From NCBI RefSeq assembly GCF_002209485.1, contig NZ_NJIX01000002.1:682001-746000 (forward strand): 64,000 nucleotides of DNA. The letters run 5' to 3'. The notes under the pieces were generated by a model. That model was not told the origin of the DNA, searched no databases, and was given only the letters and a program-made list of their open reading frames with translations. This document shows, piece after piece, positions 43,902 to 53,997 of the stretch. The number at the start of each line of letters is the position of its first letter. Position 1 is the stretch's first letter. Source of the DNA: Achromobacter sp. HZ34. GTDB lineage: Bacteria > Pseudomonadota > Gammaproteobacteria > Burkholderiales > Burkholderiaceae_B. The position numbers and the translations under genes are program-made.

Positions 43902-45503
43902 TCAGGCATAGGCGACGCCGGCTCCACCGCGTGGATCGGCGCCTCCGCGCAGCTTGCCGTCAACGAGGCTGATCGCGTGCGCCCGCGCCATGACGGGATC
44001 GAAGCTGTAGAAACTATGCTGTACCTGATGCCCGCGGCCGCGCAATGCATCCACGACGCGCGACTGCACCGTCGCCTCGGCGTGTATCACCGGCCCTTCG
44101 CAATGAATGCGCGGCACGGTCACGGCTTCGACGGGTGACATGCCAAAGTCGATGATGTTGATGATGGCCTGCACGACGGCGCTGATGATCACGCTTCCGC
44201 CCGGCGATCCCACGGCCAGGACGGGCTTGCCGTCCTTGAACAATATGGTGGGGGACATGCCGGTCGTCCGCGCCTTGCCGGGAGCCATCGAATTCATGTT
44301 GCCGGGAATGGGATCGAACAGCTTCATGGAGTTGTTGTAGTTGAAGCCCAATCCGGGCGTGACGACACCGGCCGTCGTTCCCAGCGTATGCGTCAGCGCC
44401 GCGACATTGCCCTGCGCATCCCATACCGTTACATGCGTCGTGCATCCTGGCAGATCCTCGAACGCATCGCCGATTCTTTCACCTCGGCCTATCCTGTCCG
44501 CCCAGAACGCCGCGCGCTCCGGCGCAATCAGTTGCATGACCGGCACGTCGACGTAGCGCGGATCGCCCAGATAGCGATTGCGATCCATGTGCGCCGCCGC
44601 CATCGCGCTGGCCACCAGATGCATATGCTCGGGGCCACCATGCTCCAAGCTACCGAGGTCGAAGTGATCCAGGATGTTCAGGATCTGCAGGACCGTCAAG
44701 CCGCTGCCCGGCGGATTGTTGGATCGCACCGTGTAGCCACGATATCGGCTTTCGAGCGGAACCCCCTCATCGACACGGTAATTCGCGAAGTCTTCGCGGG
44801 TCACGTAGGCGCCGTTCGCTTCGAAGTCGTTCAGAATCTCATCGGCGAGCGCCCCTGTGTAGAAGTCTCGCCACCCCGCGCTGGCGATCCGCTGCAGCGT
44901 ACGGCCGTAATCGGTCAGCATCATGCGTTCTCCGGGCTCGTAGAACCTGCCTTCCGCATGCAGGTAGATCCGCGCGCTTTCAGCCGTGGTAGCCAGACGG
45001 CGCAGGCCATCGGGGGTGCCGGGATGTGCGTACGCCACCCAGACCTGGCGCGCGTGCGGGGTCACGATGACGCCCTCGAGGGCCTGTTCGATGGCAGGCT
45101 GCAGCAGGCTATCCCAAGACATTGAGCAACATGACTCGTGGAAGGTGCCGAGCCCCGCCAGCGTGCCCGGGGTCATGATGGAGCCGTAGCCGATTTCGCT
45201 GCGGAAATCATCGAACAGGGAATAACGGGAGATCGCCGTGCGCCCCTTCACATCCCCGGCCCACATATCAGGCGTCACCCGCGATCCCGCACGGTTATTG
45301 AAGTCCAGGGTGCGGCTGCGCCCCGTCGCCGCGCTGTAGTAATGCAAGGTTCCCATGCCACCGATACCGCCCATGAAGGGATCGTTGATCATCTGGGCGA
45401 AGGCCGTAGCCACCAGCGCGTCAAATGCATTCCCCCCGGAAGCAAGGATGCGCGCCCCGACATCCGCGGCACGCGGCTGCGGGCAAACGACGACTCCTTT
45501 CAT
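43902..45503 (-). CDS. Gamma-glutamyltransferase-family protein (Ntn hydrolase)
   Basis: A 533-residue autoprocessing hydrolase. The propeptide cleavage site is before Thr355 in CTTHVTVWDAQGN, giving large and small subunits. FNNRAGS, SNNPPGSG and NSMAPGKARTTGMSPTI are family blocks. It starts MKGVVVCPQPRAADVG with no signal peptide, so it is cytoplasmic, unlike classical periplasmic GGT. Overlap with the permease stop (ATGA) supports ATG 45503. Members without the periplasmic signal often act on gamma-glutamyl amines, or as acylases. The substrate is probably what the operon's transporter imports. Confidence 0.92.
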   Translation of the reverse strand: MKGVVVCPQPRAADVGARILASGGNAFDALVATAFAQMINDPFMGGIGGMGTLHYYSAATGRSRTLDFNNRAGSRVTPDMWAGDVKGRTAISRYSLFDDFRSEIGYGSIMTPGTLAGLGTFHESCCSMSWDSLLQPAIEQALEGVIVTPHARQVWVAYAHPGTPDGLRRLATTAESARIYLHAEGRFYEPGERMMLTDYGRTLQRIASAGWRDFYTGALADEILNDFEANGAYVTREDFANYRVDEGVPLESRYRGYTVRSNNPPGSGLTVLQILNILDHFDLGSLEHGGPEHMHLVASAMAAAHMDRNRYLGDPRYVDVPVMQLIAPERAAFWADRIGRGERIGDAFEDLPGCTTHVTVWDAQGNVAALTHTLGTTAGVVTPGLGFNYNNSMKLFDPIPGNMNSMAPGKARTTGMSPTILFKDGKPVLAVGSPGGSVIISAVVQAIINIIDFGMSPVEAVTVPRIHCEGPVIHAEATVQSRVVDALRGRGHQVQHSFYSFDPVMARAHAISLVDGKLRGGADPRGGAGVAYA

Positions 45504-46342
45504 TTTGCGCTCCTCAGGTTGTATCGGCGTCCCAGCAAGGCACTCCCCGCCACGGTCAGCAAAAGCGTCACAGCAAGCAGGACAAAGGACAGCGCCGCCC
45601 CGAACGGCCAATTGCTGGCGCGCGTGAACTGGTCATAGACCGCGGGCGCCATCATCTGGAATTGCGGACCGCCCAGCAACACGGGCGTGGAGTATGCGTT
45701 CATGCACAAGATGAACACCAGGGCGCACCCCGCCACGACGCCCGGCGTTGCCTGCGGCAGGACGATGCGGCGGAACACGGTGAACGGCGACGCGCCAAGA
45801 TTCGCCGCGGCTTCCTCTGTTTCACGGCGTATGCTTTCGATCACGGCGGAGAGCGTCAAGACCATGTATGGCAGTACGACACCGACAATGCCGGCGATGA
45901 CGGCGCCCGGGGTATACATAAGCTTCACCGGGCTGGAGATGAGGCCGGCGCCCAGCAGCGACGCGTTGACCAGCCCGGAACTGCCTAATAGCGCCACCCA
46001 TCCCGCCGCTCGCACCACGTTGCCGACCAGCAGGGGAAACAGCGTCAGGATGGTGAACAGGGACTTGTAGCGGCTTTCCATCCTGGCCAGCCAATATGCC
46101 ACGGGAAAGGCCAAGGCCAGCGTGACGATCGTGCACAGCAGCGCGATACCCAATGTGGTGAGCAGCACATCCTGATAGAACGGATCGCTCACGGCGCGCC
46201 AGTAGTTCTGTGCGGTGAACATCTGCTCCAGCATGCCGGCGGTGGAACTGAAGCCGTTGAAAGAGATGCGCGCCATGAGTGCCAGCGGAATACCCATGAG
46301 AATCACCACGATCACGGTGGCGGGCAGTATCAGAATGGCCAT
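45500..46342 (-). CDS. ABC transporter permease, PotB-like
   Basis: A 280-residue permease with six membrane helices of the polyamine/spermidine-type (CUT1-related) class. The EAA loop reads EEAAANLGASPFTVFRRIVLPQATPG. It starts at ATG 46342, one base after the binding-protein stop. A longer frame (15 codons) is possible. It forms the membrane pore with the PotC-like protein encoded upstream in the same operon. Confidence 0.92.
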   Translation of the reverse strand: MAILILPATVIVVILMGIPLALMARISFNGFSSTAGMLEQMFTAQNYWRAVSDPFYQDVLLTTLGIALLCTIVTLALAFPVAYWLARMESRYKSLFTILTLFPLLVGNVVRAAGWVALLGSSGLVNASLLGAGLISSPVKLMYTPGAVIAGIVGVVLPYMVLTLSAVIESIRRETEEAAANLGASPFTVFRRIVLPQATPGVVAGCALVFILCMNAYSTPVLLGGPQFQMMAPAVYDQFTRASNWPFGAALSFVLLAVTLLLTVAGSALLGRRYNLRSAK

Positions 46343-46343
46343 G

Positions 46344-47363
46344 TCACCCCCGGATCTCGCGTGTCCAGAAATCGAACATCGCGGCATGCTGGCTAGCCAT
46401 ATAGGCGAAGTCCAACGGCCACAGCTTGGCGATCTGCTCCGGCGTCAGGCTGATCTCACGGCTCAATGACTCGGGCAGCCTTGCATTGTCCACGGTAGGC
46501 AGATAGCCGGTCTTGCTGGCTACCTCGACCTGGGCTGCCGGATCCAGCATCGCGTTCAGGTATGAGAAGCCTGCCGCCTTGTTGCGAGCATTGCGCGGCA
46601 CTCCGGCGTCGTAGCTGGTGACGTAGCTGCCCTCGGAGGGGAATACGATGCCCACCGGCAATCCGGCCTGGCGCCAGCTGTAGGCACGAGCAATGGAATT
46701 CACGGTGATCAGGATGTCCTCGGATTTCAAGGCTTGTCCCACGGCATCCGTCGCCGGCCACAGCTTGATATCCTGCTTCTTGAGCTCCCGTAGCTTGCTG
46801 GTCGCCGGAGCAAAATCCTTCATGCTGCCGCCGCCGACCATGGCCGAGATGACCGCCATCGTCAGGAAGAAGTTGTCCGAGATGCCGAATTTCCCTTTCC
46901 ACTTCGGATCCCACAGATCGGCGAAACTTTGCGGCGGTACCTTGATCCTGTCCTTGTTGTAGATGATGGCGTAGGCCGAATAGATCTGGGGAATGCCGTA
47001 CGGGCGCCGCAGGAAAGGCAGCACGTGGCCGGCATTGGACACATTCTCCGTATTGATGGATTCCAGGGCATTCTGCTCCGCCACGGCGAACAGATCGTAA
47101 TCCGCCAGATGCGCCACATCCATGCTCCCGCGCCGGCTGTTGCGTTCCGCCAGGACCTTCGTGCGCCTCGCGGAGGCGGCGGAGACGGCCTGCAAAACCT
47201 CGATCCCCTGCGGCCCCATCAACGGACCGTCGATCGAATCGCGCATGGCCTGCCCAAGTTCGCCGCCCCAAGTCCCCACAACGACCTGAGAAGCGGCCAT
47301 GGCCGCCTTGGGCCCCAGCAGCGACAGGGCCGCCGTTGCCGTAAGGAATTCACGTCTGTTCAT
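46344..47363 (-). CDS. Periplasmic substrate-binding protein, PotD/family 1
   Basis: A 339-residue binding protein. MNRREFLTATAALSLLGPKAAMAAS is a twin-arginine signal (NRREFL). The mature part starts VVVGTWGGELGQAM and has YGIPQIYSAYAIIYNKDRI, DLWDPKWKGKFGISD and NARNKAAGFSYLNAMLDP. It belongs to the group that binds polyamines, thiamine, phosphonates or opine-like compounds; the ligand cannot be read from sequence. It lies between the ATPase and PotB-like genes. Confidence 0.92.
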   Translation of the reverse strand: MNRREFLTATAALSLLGPKAAMAASQVVVGTWGGELGQAMRDSIDGPLMGPQGIEVLQAVSAASARRTKVLAERNSRRGSMDVAHLADYDLFAVAEQNALESINTENVSNAGHVLPFLRRPYGIPQIYSAYAIIYNKDRIKVPPQSFADLWDPKWKGKFGISDNFFLTMAVISAMVGGGSMKDFAPATSKLRELKKQDIKLWPATDAVGQALKSEDILITVNSIARAYSWRQAGLPVGIVFPSEGSYVTSYDAGVPRNARNKAAGFSYLNAMLDPAAQVEVASKTGYLPTVDNARLPESLSREISLTPEQIAKLWPLDFAYMASQHAAMFDFWTREIRG

Positions 47364-47402
47364 TTTGATTCTCCCCTTGCGAAATGTTCTGCGTTGACGA
47401 AC

Positions 47403-48458
47403 TCAAGCGACGGCCATCAGGCGCACGGCCGCGCTATCCCAGGAGGCGGCCACCACATCCCCCACCCTGATGCCGCGCCTGGAGTCGTCGATGCCCGGTG
47501 TCGGATGGATGGCCAACAACGAAGTGCCTTGGAAATCGAGGCGATACTCGGTTTGCGAGCCCAGATACTGAATGGATGCCACTCGCGCTGGCGCCGTGCC
47601 GGCAGACGCCGGCCGCAACTGGATATGCTGGGGCCGCAGTACGAACAAGCGCTCGTGGCCGCCCGGCTCCTGCCCGGTGTTCGCCGACAACAGAGCACCG
47701 GACGGCGTACGCACACCGTCAGCCTCCACCATGCCCTTCACGATGTTGCAACGTCCGAGGAAATCGGCGACGAATGCATTGGCTGGCCGCTCGTAGAGGT
47801 CCTCCGCCGTACCGATCTGATGCACCCGCCCGGCTTCCATGACGACCAGGCGGTCGGCCATGCTCAATGCCTCTTCCTGGTCATGAGTGACCAGGAGCGT
47901 CGTGAATCCGAGGCGCTGTTGCAGCGTCCGTATTTCCTCACGCACGTCGGCCCGCAGCTTGGCATCCAGATTGGACATGGGCTCGTCCAGCAAGAAAACG
48001 GATGGATTGACCGCCAGCGCCCGCGCCAAAGCGACACGCTGCTGCTGACCACCGGACAACTGCCGGGGCAGCCGATCCTGCAAATGTTCCAGGCGCACCA
48101 GCCGCAGCGTTTCCCGCACGCGGTCCTCCCGCTCCGAGCGGCCTACCTTGCGCATCTCCAGACCGAAACCCACGTTCTGCGCCACTGTCATGTGAGGAAA
48201 CAGCGCATACGACTGAAACACCATGCCCGTGCCGCGCGCGTACGGTGCCTGCGCGGTGATGTCTTTGCCAGCGATATGGATTTCACCGCTGGTCGGCTCG
48301 ATGAAACCGGCCACCATGCGCAGTGTCGTTGTCTTGCCGCAACCCGACGGCCCGAGCAGAGCGACGAGCTCGCCCTCGGCCATATCCAGTTCGATTCCTT
48401 CGACGGCGACATGGCTACCGTAGGTCTTGCGAAGGTTCTTCAGTTTGAGTGTGTTCAC
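47403..48458 (-). CDS. ABC transporter ATPase, PotA-like
   Basis: A 351-residue ATPase with Walker A GPSGCGKTTTLR, Q-loop MVFQSYALFPHMTV, signature LSGGQQQRVALARAL, Walker B VFLLDEPMSNLDAKLR and H-loop VTHDQEEA. The C-terminal 110 residues form a TOBE-type regulatory domain. The start is GTG 48458 (VNTLKLKNLRKTYG), 11 bp after the PotC-like stop; the longer frame into the permease gene is noise. Confidence 0.93.
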   Translation of the reverse strand: MNTLKLKNLRKTYGSHVAVEGIELDMAEGELVALLGPSGCGKTTTLRMVAGFIEPTSGEIHIAGKDITAQAPYARGTGMVFQSYALFPHMTVAQNVGFGLEMRKVGRSEREDRVRETLRLVRLEHLQDRLPRQLSGGQQQRVALARALAVNPSVFLLDEPMSNLDAKLRADVREEIRTLQQRLGFTTLLVTHDQEEALSMADRLVVMEAGRVHQIGTAEDLYERPANAFVADFLGRCNIVKGMVEADGVRTPSGALLSANTGQEPGGHERLFVLRPQHIQLRPASAGTAPARVASIQYLGSQTEYRLDFQGTSLLAIHPTPGIDDSRRGIRVGDVVAASWDSAAVRLMAVA

Positions 48459-48469
48459 GTACGCAGCCT

Positions 48470-49270
48470 TCAGACGATGCGGGACAATTTGACAAACCGA
48501 TCCGTGAGCAACATCAGCGCGGCGACGATCACGATTTGAATGGTGGCGATGGCCGAAAGCGTCGGATCCATCCGGAATTCGAGGTAATTCAGCATGACAA
48601 TGGGTAGCGTCGTCATGCCGGGGCCAACCAGTAGCAAGGTAAGTTCGAGGTTCTCGAAGCTCTGGATGAAAGAGAACATGGCGGCCGCCACCAGGCCTGG
48701 GCGCAGCGCGGGCAAGGTAATTCGATAGAACACCGTAAAGGGATGTGCGCCCAGGTTGGCGGCGGCTTCCTCCGCGGCCAGGTCCAGCCCCTGCAGGCTG
48801 GCCAACGTGACGCGCACCGTCCACGGGATGGTCAGGAGCACATGGGCGGCGATCAGACCTGGCAACGTCCCGGCGATGTCGACGTCAAGACGGTCCTGGA
48901 GATTCAGATAGAAGAGGAACAGCGCGGTGCCGGCGACCACGCCGGGAACGGCAAGCGGCCCCAGCAGCAACGTTTTCAAAGCCTCTTTCCCCGCAAAACT
49001 GCGGCGCGTTATTGCCAGCGCCGCCAGCGTGCCCAGCGGGACGCCAATGAGGCTGGCGATCAGGGCTACTTCGATGCTGGCCAGGAAACCCTGCGAGAAC
49101 TCCCGTTGGACCAGGGCGTTGGCGTACCACTTCAATGACCAGCCCTGAGGTGGGAACGAGACAATTTCCTGGGAGAAGAAACTGGTGATCACCACCATGC
49201 CGACAGGAATCAGCATGATGAAATACGCGATGAAGACCGTCGCACGCAGCGACTTGCTTTTGCCGGCCAT
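48470..49270 (-). CDS. ABC transporter permease, PotC-like
   Basis: A 266-residue permease with six membrane helices and the EAA loop EEAAANLGAHPFTVFYRITLPALRPG. It is the first gene of the seven-gene catabolic operon. It is divergent from the LysR gene, with 116 bp between start codons holding ATGCG repeats. Confidence 0.92.
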   Translation of the reverse strand: MAGKSKSLRATVFIAYFIMLIPVGMVVITSFFSQEIVSFPPQGWSLKWYANALVQREFSQGFLASIEVALIASLIGVPLGTLAALAITRRSFAGKEALKTLLLGPLAVPGVVAGTALFLFYLNLQDRLDVDIAGTLPGLIAAHVLLTIPWTVRVTLASLQGLDLAAEEAAANLGAHPFTVFYRITLPALRPGLVAAAMFSFIQSFENLELTLLLVGPGMTTLPIVMLNYLEFRMDPTLSAIATIQIVIVAALMLLTDRFVKLSRIV

Positions 49271-49330
49271 CTGATTTTCCCCTTTGCTATGCGTTCTTCA
49301 GCCATTAAATCGATGGCGAATACATGCGTC

Positions 49331-49367
49331 AAATGCGAAAATCCATCCTCGAAATGCGAAAAACGCA
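49331..49367. promoter_or_regulatory. LysR-type binding sites between the divergent genes
   Basis: AAATGCGAAAA occurs at 49331-49341 and 49352-49362 (20-21 bp apart, two DNA turns). The second copy extends to ATGCGAAAAACGCAT (49353-49367), a palindrome with the T-N11-A form of LysR boxes. A further ATGCG occurs at 49324. These are likely sites for autoregulation and operon control. Confidence 0.65.
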
Positions 49368-49386
49368 TAGATCAAGGGAGCCTGCA

Positions 49387-50301
49387 ATGATGAATGTGAA
49401 AGAACTGGAGGCCTTCCGCGCCTTCATCGAAAGCGGCTCGGTCACCGCCGCGGCGGAGCGCTTGCACCGGACCCAGCCTCAGATAGGCAGGTTGCTGACT
49501 TCATTGGAGGAAACGGTCGGATTCCGCTTGTTCGACCGCGTCGGCAGGCGGCTGCAACCCACCCCTGAGGGCTGGCGGTTCTATGACGATGTGGAGCGGG
49601 TCATGCGTGACCTGCAATCCTTAAGCCGGTCTGCAGCGCATATCCGTACGGGCGTGTCTGACCATTTGCGCATCCTGGTGGCGCCCCACGTCGTCGGCGC
49701 GTTGGTCGCCGGCGCCTTGGCCGAGGTTCAGGCTCGCAATCCCAAGCTGACCGCCGAGGTCAGGGCGCGTACGCGGCGCGATATCGAAACCTGGATCGTC
49801 AAAGAAAAATTCGACGTCGGCATCAGCGTGTTGCCGGCGGAAAGCCCCTTCATAGAGGTGGAACTCTTCCTGCGCAACCAGGCCGTCGTCATCATGCATC
49901 ATGCGCATCCGCTGGCCTCCCGCGAAGTCATAGACCTGGATGCGCTGCTCGATCAACCATTGATTCTTACCCATCCCCGTTCGCTCCTGCGGCAGAGCGT
50001 CGAATCCCTCTATCGGGAGCGGCGCAAGACGCCAGTAGTGCAGTTCGAAACCACTAACGGACTGACAGCCTGTGAGCTCGCGGCGCATGGCCTGGGAATT
50101 GCGTTTGCCGACCCCTTCGTCGCGCTGTCGGTGGATACGCGCAACCTGTGCATACGCCAATTCGTGCCCGAATTGCCTCTCGAATATGGCTTCATATTTC
50201 CTGCGGGGCGTTCGCGCCCGAAGTCCGCCCGGGACTTCACGGATGCCGTGCGCGTCACCGCGGCAAGGCGCCTGGCCGAACTGGGTCTGGCTTCATCCTA
50301 G
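49387..50301 (+). CDS. LysR-family transcriptional regulator
   Basis: A 304-residue regulator. The helix-turn-helix is in ELEAFRAFIESGSVTAAAERLHRTQPQIGRLLTSLEETVG. A ligand-binding domain of two lobes follows from about residue 90 (LRILVAPHVVGALVAGAL). ATG 49387 has an AAGGGAG site and is directly followed by a second ATG. It is divergent from the transporter-hydrolase operon and probably activates it on binding an imported compound. Confidence 0.93.
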   Translation: MMNVKELEAFRAFIESGSVTAAAERLHRTQPQIGRLLTSLEETVGFRLFDRVGRRLQPTPEGWRFYDDVERVMRDLQSLSRSAAHIRTGVSDHLRILVAPHVVGALVAGALAEVQARNPKLTAEVRARTRRDIETWIVKEKFDVGISVLPAESPFIEVELFLRNQAVVIMHHAHPLASREVIDLDALLDQPLILTHPRSLLRQSVESLYRERRKTPVVQFETTNGLTACELAAHGLGIAFADPFVALSVDTRNLCIRQFVPELPLEYGFIFPAGRSRPKSARDFTDAVRVTAARRLAELGLASS

Positions 50302-50327
50302 CCGATATCCGGCTGGCGCCGGGCGCC

Positions 50328-50900
50328 TTACAGCGCCTTTTCCCGGATCGCGGGCCAGGCGCGTTGCAGGTAGTACAGCATCGACCACACCGTCAGGATC
50401 GCGGCGATGAGGATCAGGATGTCGCCCAGGACACGCATGCTGATGCCATGAATGGGCTGGTTGTACAACAGGCAGGGAATGGCCACCATCTGGGCGGCGG
50501 TCTTGAACTTGCCCAGGCGGTGCACCGCCACGCTGGCGCTGGCGCCGATCTTCGCCATCCACTCGCGCAACGCCGAAATCGTGATTTCCCGGCCGATGAT
50601 GATCAGGGAAATGAAAGCATCGACCCGGCTCAGGTCCAGCAGCACGATCAGCGCGGCGCAAACCATCAGCTTGTCCGCCACGGGATCCAGGAAGGCGCCG
50701 AACGCCGACGTCTGGTTCCAGCGGCGCGCCAGCCAGCCGTCGAACCAGTCGGTCAACGCGGCGATGATAAAGGACACCGCGGCCAGCATATCGCGATGGC
50801 CTTCGCTAAGCCAACTGCCGGGAAGGTAAAACAGGCCCACCACCAGAGGAATCATGGCGATGCGCAGCCAGGTCAGAATGATCGGTACGTTTAGGGGCAT
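50328..50900 (-). CDS. pgsA: CDP-diacylglycerol-glycerol-3-phosphate phosphatidyltransferase
   Basis: A 190-residue inner-membrane enzyme making phosphatidylglycerol-phosphate, the first step to phosphatidylglycerol and cardiolipin. The CDP-alcohol phosphotransferase motif reads DWFDGWLAR, then GAFLDPVADK. Five or six membrane helices are visible. It follows uvrC by 121 bp, the order seen across proteobacteria. Confidence 0.95.
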   Translation of the reverse strand: MPLNVPIILTWLRIAMIPLVVGLFYLPGSWLSEGHRDMLAAVSFIIAALTDWFDGWLARRWNQTSAFGAFLDPVADKLMVCAALIVLLDLSRVDAFISLIIIGREITISALREWMAKIGASASVAVHRLGKFKTAAQMVAIPCLLYNQPIHGISMRVLGDILILIAAILTVWSMLYYLQRAWPAIREKAL

Positions 50901-50980
50901 GATGACGCGTATGCTACATCAGCCAGCGCAACAAGATTTGTCATATGGCGATTTGCGGGTTAATTGTCATCACTTAGATA

Positions 50981-51009
50981 CATATGATCGTCGCAAGGAC
51001 GATCGTATG
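50981..51009. other. Stem-loop in the uvrC-pgsA gap
   Basis: CATATGATCGTC (50981-50992) and GACGATCGTATG (50998-51009) pair at 11 of 12 positions around GCAAG. No T-run follows on the minus strand, so it may be a processing or stability element. Confidence 0.5.
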
Positions 51010-51021
51010 CCTCTTCGCCCC

Positions 51022-52848
51022 TCAGTGCAGCGCTTCATAAATCCGTTCCGCCAGATCCTGCGAAATCCCGTCCACCGAAGCCAGATCCTCGATGCTGGCC
51101 CGTGATACGCCGGAGAAGCCGCCGAAGCGCGCCAGTAGCCGCTGCCGCCGCCGCGCGCCGACGCCCTCGATTTCCTCCAGCCGCGAGACATTGCGCGCCT
51201 TGGCCCGCCGCGCCCGCATCCCGGTGATGGCGAAGCGGTGCGCCTCGTCCCGCACCTGGGCGATCAGCATCAGCGCGGCCGATTCGCCGCCCAGCGCCAC
51301 CGGCGGCCGTTCGTCGGGAAAGACCAGGGTTTCCAGGCCGACCTTGCGCCCTTCCCCCTTGGCCACCCCGACCAGCACGGAGATATCCAGCCCCAGCTCG
51401 ACGAACACCTGGCGCGCGACTTCCACCTGCCCCTTGCCGCCGTCGATCAGCACGACACCGGGAAGCTCGGCATCCCCATCGGCAACCTTGGCGAAGCGCC
51501 GCGTCAGCACCTGCCGCATGGCGGCATAGTCATCCCCCGGCGTGATCCCGGCGATGTTGTAGCGCCGATAGAGCGAAGGCTGCATCTCGTGATGCTCGAA
51601 TACCACGCAGGAAGCCTGCGTCGCCTCGCCCGCCGTGTGGCTGATGTCGAAGCACTCGATGCGCAAGGCATCCAGCGCCGCCTCGTCGTTGTCCAGGTCC
51701 AGGGCCTCGGCCAGGGCCAGCGTGCGCGCCGCGCGCGCCCCCGACTCCGTCAGCGCGCGCGCCAGCGCCATCTCGGCATTGCGCTGCGCCTGCTCCAGCC
51801 AGGACCGCCGCACCCCTTGCGGCCGCGTCAGCACCCGCACGCGAATACCCGCCTGTTCCGCCAGCAGGTCGACCAGTTCCGCATCCGGCAAGGCATGCGA
51901 GCACACCAGCACCGGCGGCAGCTTGTTGTCCGTGTAATGCTGACCGACAAAGGCCTCCAGCACATCCGCGGCCGCCTCGCCTTCCGCATGGGTAGGGAAA
52001 AAAGGCTTGTCCCCCAGGTGCCGCCCGCCGCGCACCATGGCCAGGTTGACGCAGACACGCCCGCCCGCCACCGCCACCGCGATGACATCGCTGTCCTCGC
52101 CGCCCACGTCCTCCATGGTCTGCTGATGCAGGACCCGCGCCAGCGAACCCATCTGGTCGCGCAGGGCAGCGGCACGCTCGAACTCCAGCGCTTCGGACGC
52201 GCGCAGCATGCGTACCTCGATCTCGCCCATCACTTCCTTGGCCTGACCATTGAGGAAACGCCCCGCCCGATCCACGTCCCGCGCATATTCCTCGGCCGGC
52301 ACCGCATCCACACAGGGGGCGGAACAGCGTCCGATCTGGTGCAGCAGACAGGGCCGCGACCGGTTGGCGAAGACCGTGTCCTCACAGGTGCGCAGGCGGA
52401 ATACCTTCTGCAGGATCTGGATGGTCTCGCGCACCGCCCAGGCGTTCGGGAAAGGCCCGAAGAACTGCCCGCGCTTGTTGGTCGCGCCGCGGTAATAGGC
52501 GATGCGCGGCCACTCATGTCCCGTGATCCACAGATACGGATAGGACTTGTCGTCGCGGAACAGGATGTTGTAGCGCGGCCGCAGGCTCTTGATCAGATTG
52601 CTTTCCAGCAGCAGCGCTTCGGCCTCGGAACGGGTTACCGTCACCTCGACCAGCGCCACCTTGGACACCATCTGCGCAATGCGCGGGCTACTCAGCGTTT
52701 TCTGGAAATACGACGAGACGCGCTTCTTCAGGTCGCGCGCCTTGCCGACATACATGACCTGGCCTTCCGCATCGATATGCCGGTAAACCCCCGGCAGATG
52801 CGGCAGATCAGCCAGAAACGATTTCAGATTGAAGGCTGCTTCGGGCAT
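51022..52848 (-). CDS. uvrC: Excinuclease ABC subunit C
   Basis: A 608-residue nucleotide-excision-repair nuclease that makes both incisions beside a lesion. It has the GIY-YIG domain ([25 protein letters not shown]), a Cys-containing segment ([13 protein letters not shown]), a UVR helix ([23 protein letters not shown]), the RNase H-like nuclease half ([30 protein letters not shown]) and C-terminal helix-hairpin-helix pairs. The start overlaps the end of nagZ by 41 bp, suggesting coupled translation. Confidence 0.97.
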   Translation of the reverse strand: MPEAAFNLKSFLADLPHLPGVYRHIDAEGQVMYVGKARDLKKRVSSYFQKTLSSPRIAQMVSKVALVEVTVTRSEAEALLLESNLIKSLRPRYNILFRDDKSYPYLWITGHEWPRIAYYRGATNKRGQFFGPFPNAWAVRETIQILQKVFRLRTCEDTVFANRSRPCLLHQIGRCSAPCVDAVPAEEYARDVDRAGRFLNGQAKEVMGEIEVRMLRASEALEFERAAALRDQMGSLARVLHQQTMEDVGGEDSDVIAVAVAGGRVCVNLAMVRGGRHLGDKPFFPTHAEGEAAADVLEAFVGQHYTDNKLPPVLVCSHALPDAELVDLLAEQAGIRVRVLTRPQGVRRSWLEQAQRNAEMALARALTESGARAARTLALAEALDLDNDEAALDALRIECFDISHTAGEATQASCVVFEHHEMQPSLYRRYNIAGITPGDDYAAMRQVLTRRFAKVADGDAELPGVVLIDGGKGQVEVARQVFVELGLDISVLVGVAKGEGRKVGLETLVFPDERPPVALGGESAALMLIAQVRDEAHRFAITGMRARRAKARNVSRLEEIEGVGARRRQRLLARFGGFSGVSRASIEDLASVDGISQDLAERIYEALH

Positions 52849-53866
52849 GCTGATAACGGCGTTCGGCTTGCAGGGCGTCCCAGCGGGGGGCGCGGAATCG
52901 GGGCATCAGGCGGCGGATGCGTTCAACGGACAGCTCGTCCAGCTGCCACTTCAGGCGGTCCAGCAGGTCATCGGCCATGTCCGGCCGGTTGCACACCAGG
53001 ACCATGTCGCAACCGGCATGCAGCGCGGCTTCGGCACGCGCCAGGATGTCGCCCGCCACCGACGCGCCTTCCATGGTCAGGTCGTCGGAAAATACCACGC
53101 CGTCGTAATGCAGGCGGTCGCGCAGGATCTCGCCGACCCAGCGGCGCGAGAAGCCGGCGGGATGCTTGTCCACCTTGGGATAGATCACATGGGCCGGCAT
53201 CACCGATCCGAGCACGTTGTCGCCCAGCCAGCCATAGGGCGCGGCGTCTTCATGCAGGATGCGTTCGAGGCTGCGCGGATCGACCGGAATGTCGTGATGC
53301 GAATCGGCGCTGACGAAACCGTGGCCGGGGAAATGCTTGCCGCAGGCAGACATGCCGGCCAGCCCCAGCCCCTGGATGACGGCGCGCGACAGCATGGTGA
53401 CCACGCGCGGATCGCGATGGAAGGCCCGATCGCCGATCACCTTGCTGACCCCGTAGTCCAGGTCCAGCACCGGCGTGAAGCTCAGGTCCACGCCGCAGGC
53501 ACGCAGTTCGGCGGCCAGCACATAGCCGGCATCGGACGCCACCCGCATGGCCACCAGCGGATCGCGATTCCAGATCTCGCCCAGGCGGCCCATGGGCGGC
53601 AGTACCGTGAAGCCATCGCTGCGGAAGCGCTGCACACGGCCGCCTTCATGGTCCACCGCGATCAGCAGCGGCTCGTCGCGCGCATCGTGGATCTCGCGAG
53701 TCAGGTCGCACAGCGCGCGGCGGTCCTGGAAATTGCGGGCAAACAGGATGACGCCGCCCACCAGCGGATGGCGCAGGCGTTTCTTCTCCTGCTTGGTCAG
53801 CGAAGTGCCCTGCACATCGACCATGACGGGACCGGGGGGCAGCGATTTCTTTTTCTTGTGTGACAT
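52808..53866 (-). CDS. nagZ: Beta-N-acetylhexosaminidase NagZ
   Basis: A 352-residue family GH3 enzyme that removes N-acetylglucosamine from anhydromuropeptides in the cytoplasm during cell-wall recycling. The motif [20 protein letters not shown] carries the catalytic His; the nucleophile Asp is in [13 protein letters not shown]. In relatives its product controls ampC beta-lactamase induction. The C-terminus is about ten residues longer than in E. coli. It overlaps uvrC and follows acpS. Confidence 0.96.
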   Translation of the reverse strand: MSHKKKKSLPPGPVMVDVQGTSLTKQEKKRLRHPLVGGVILFARNFQDRRALCDLTREIHDARDEPLLIAVDHEGGRVQRFRSDGFTVLPPMGRLGEIWNRDPLVAMRVASDAGYVLAAELRACGVDLSFTPVLDLDYGVSKVIGDRAFHRDPRVVTMLSRAVIQGLGLAGMSACGKHFPGHGFVSADSHHDIPVDPRSLERILHEDAAPYGWLGDNVLGSVMPAHVIYPKVDKHPAGFSRRWVGEILRDRLHYDGVVFSDDLTMEGASVAGDILARAEAALHAGCDMVLVCNRPDMADDLLDRLKWQLDELSVERIRRLMPRFRAPRWDALQAERRYQHARSSLQSEIVSG

Positions 53867-53873
53867 ATTGGGT

Positions 53874-53901
53874 AGAACTCCGGTGGGAAGAACTCCGGTG
53901 G
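53874..53901. repeat. 15-bp direct repeat upstream of nagZ
   Basis: AGAACTCCGGTGG occurs at 53874-53886 and 53889-53901, a 15-bp period, in the 131-bp gap between acpS and nagZ. It is probably a slippage product. Confidence 0.7.
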
Positions 53902-53997
53902 TTAAAACGCCACCAGCTGGAACGCCGGCAGGATAAAGCTCCAGAGAGGCAGGACTTCAATCGGCGGCGCAGGGCACCTGCAACGGCGCCAGCCCTT

